Position numbers and translations under genes: made by a program. DNA of 6,217 nucleotides, taken from the NCBI GenBank assembly GCA_038202665.1, contig JBBRES010000147.1, positions 1 to 6,217 on the forward strand, given 5' to 3'. The DNA comes from Kapaibacterium sp038202665. GTDB lineage: Bacteria > Bacteroidota > Ignavibacteria > Kapaibacteriales > Kapaibacteriaceae. Positions 5,692 to 6,217 of this stretch are shown one piece after another (within the stretch, counting starts at the first letter, position 1; each line of letters starts with the position of its first letter). The notes beneath the pieces were generated by a model that was not told the DNA's origin, did not search any database, and saw only the letters and a list, made by a program, of their open reading frames with translations.

Positions 5692-6217
5692 GGCAGCACC
5701 ACAACACGCGCAGTAACGTGTGCAGACCCCGCGCGCAAACGCACAACGTAGGTCCCGGCTGCAAGCATGTGTACGTGTATCGGTACAGTGCCATGCATTG
5801 GCAAGGTGGCAAGGGAGGAAAGGACAGAACCTGTTATATCAACGAGTTCAATGGTAGCAGATTCTGACGTATGGATCTGTACGTCTATCACATCACGTCC
5901 GGGATTCGGAGAAATCGAAACAATCTGTGCTGCATTCAAAGTGGCTTGCTCTTCGGCAACGTCCGTGTACGTGCCATCGGTACTGACGGTGACGGCAGAC
6001 AGATTCGAAGAACCACACGTGGAGTTTGCAACAATCGTATCTCGGATACTCGTGGAAGCAGGAATGCGAACGCACACTTCTACACTTGTTGTTTCGGACG
6101 GACCCAGTGCAATTGTTGATGGCATGACGGTAATCGATGAGCGACCGCTTCGCATCGAGAAGGATTGAATCACAAGCGAGTCTGTTGCGCTCGGATTCGT
6201 AATGGTTAACGGCTTGC
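5688..6217 (-). CDS. T9SS cargo protein, C-terminal part (5' end missing)
   Basis: The frame is open from the right edge to TAA at 5690-5688, so only the last 175 residues are visible and the real start lies outside. A GTG at 6173 is in frame but is internal, because the frame continues upstream as KPLTITNPSATDSL. The first part (about 1-85) looks like an Ig-type ASH/choice-of-anchor-D module: LTITNPSATDSLVIQSF, then IALGPSETTSVEVCVRIPAS and a closing SNLSAVTVS strand. The last 80 residues or so are a type A T9SS sorting domain: IVSISPNPGRDVIDVQI, ATIELVDITGSVLSSL, then AAGTYVVRLRAGSA. By family knowledge, such a domain directs export through T9SS and attachment to, or release from, the cell surface. 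The catalytic or binding part is not visible. Confidence 0.9.
   Translation of the reverse strand, partial: KPLTITNPSATDSLVIQSFSMRSGRSSITVMPSTIALGPSETTSVEVCVRIPASTSIRDTIVANSTCGSSNLSAVTVSTDGTYTDVAEEQATLNAAQIVSISPNPGRDVIDVQIHTSESATIELVDITGSVLSSLATLPMHGTVPIHVHMLAAGTYVVRLRAGSAHVTARVVVLP
5691..5930 (-). other. T9SS C-terminal sorting domain
   Basis: This stretch encodes the end of the right-edge protein. It shows the three usual motifs of type A sorting domains: the SPNP-x-x-D start, the E-L-x-D-x-x-G-x-x-L middle strand, and the L-x-x-GTY-x-x-R-L-x-x-G end. It is the main evidence for placing the organism in the FCB group. Confidence 0.85.

Noticed and set aside
5704..5721. Stem-loop ACACG/CGTGT as a terminator for the PD40 gene
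   Set aside because: The stem is only five base pairs with an eight-base loop, has no T-run, and lies inside the opposing coding sequence.
5767..6168. 133-residue open frame on the plus strand
   Set aside because: It is antisense to the T9SS cargo gene, has no recognisable motif, and the opposite strand has a clear sorting domain.
6171..6173. GTG as the start of the right-edge gene
   Set aside because: The frame stays open upstream to the window edge with a continuous Ig-like strand pattern, so this GTG is an internal Val.

Overview
The window looks like a chromosomal piece of a bacterium from the FCB group (Bacteroidota/Chlorobi/Ignavibacteria side; Candidatus Kapabacteria-like is my best guess). 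The evidence is a type IX secretion (T9SS) C-terminal sorting domain on the right-edge gene (SISPNPGRDVIDV ... LAAGTYVVRLRAGS). Lamin-tail, PD40 and carboxypeptidase-regulatory-like modules of the kind common in that group point the same way. GC content looks moderate, roughly half, and all six genes look alike in composition. I see no sign of a mobile element, phage, CRISPR array, tRNA or rRNA.

The layout is very compact. (1) <1-1290, minus: a secreted protein with two lamin-tail domains, cut by the left edge. (2) 1291-1377: a divergent intergenic region. (3) 1378-2151, plus: a lipoprotein with a carboxypeptidase-regulatory-like domain. (4) 2168-2944, plus: a small secreted protein made of two 49-residue DxDxDG/Cys modules and a C-terminal beta domain, probably in an operon with (3). 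(5) 2962-3909, minus: a membrane-anchored alpha/beta hydrolase with an intact Ser-Asp-His triad. (6) 3910-3960: a second divergent region with a perfect 14-bp palindrome. (7) 3961-5691, plus: a PD40-repeat lipoprotein. (8) 5688->6217, minus: the C-terminal end of a T9SS cargo protein, cut by the right edge.

Five of the six products carry an export or lipidation signal or a T9SS signal, and the sixth is a membrane-anchored hydrolase. The window is therefore best described as a run of cell-envelope and surface-protein genes. No shared pathway can be shown. The clearest functional link is the lipoprotein/repeat-protein pair at 1378-2944, which are 16 bp apart with good ribosome binding sites. 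The least described element is the 49-residue Cys/DxDxDG module, present twice. I do not see a defence system, biosynthetic cluster or other obvious new multi-gene system.
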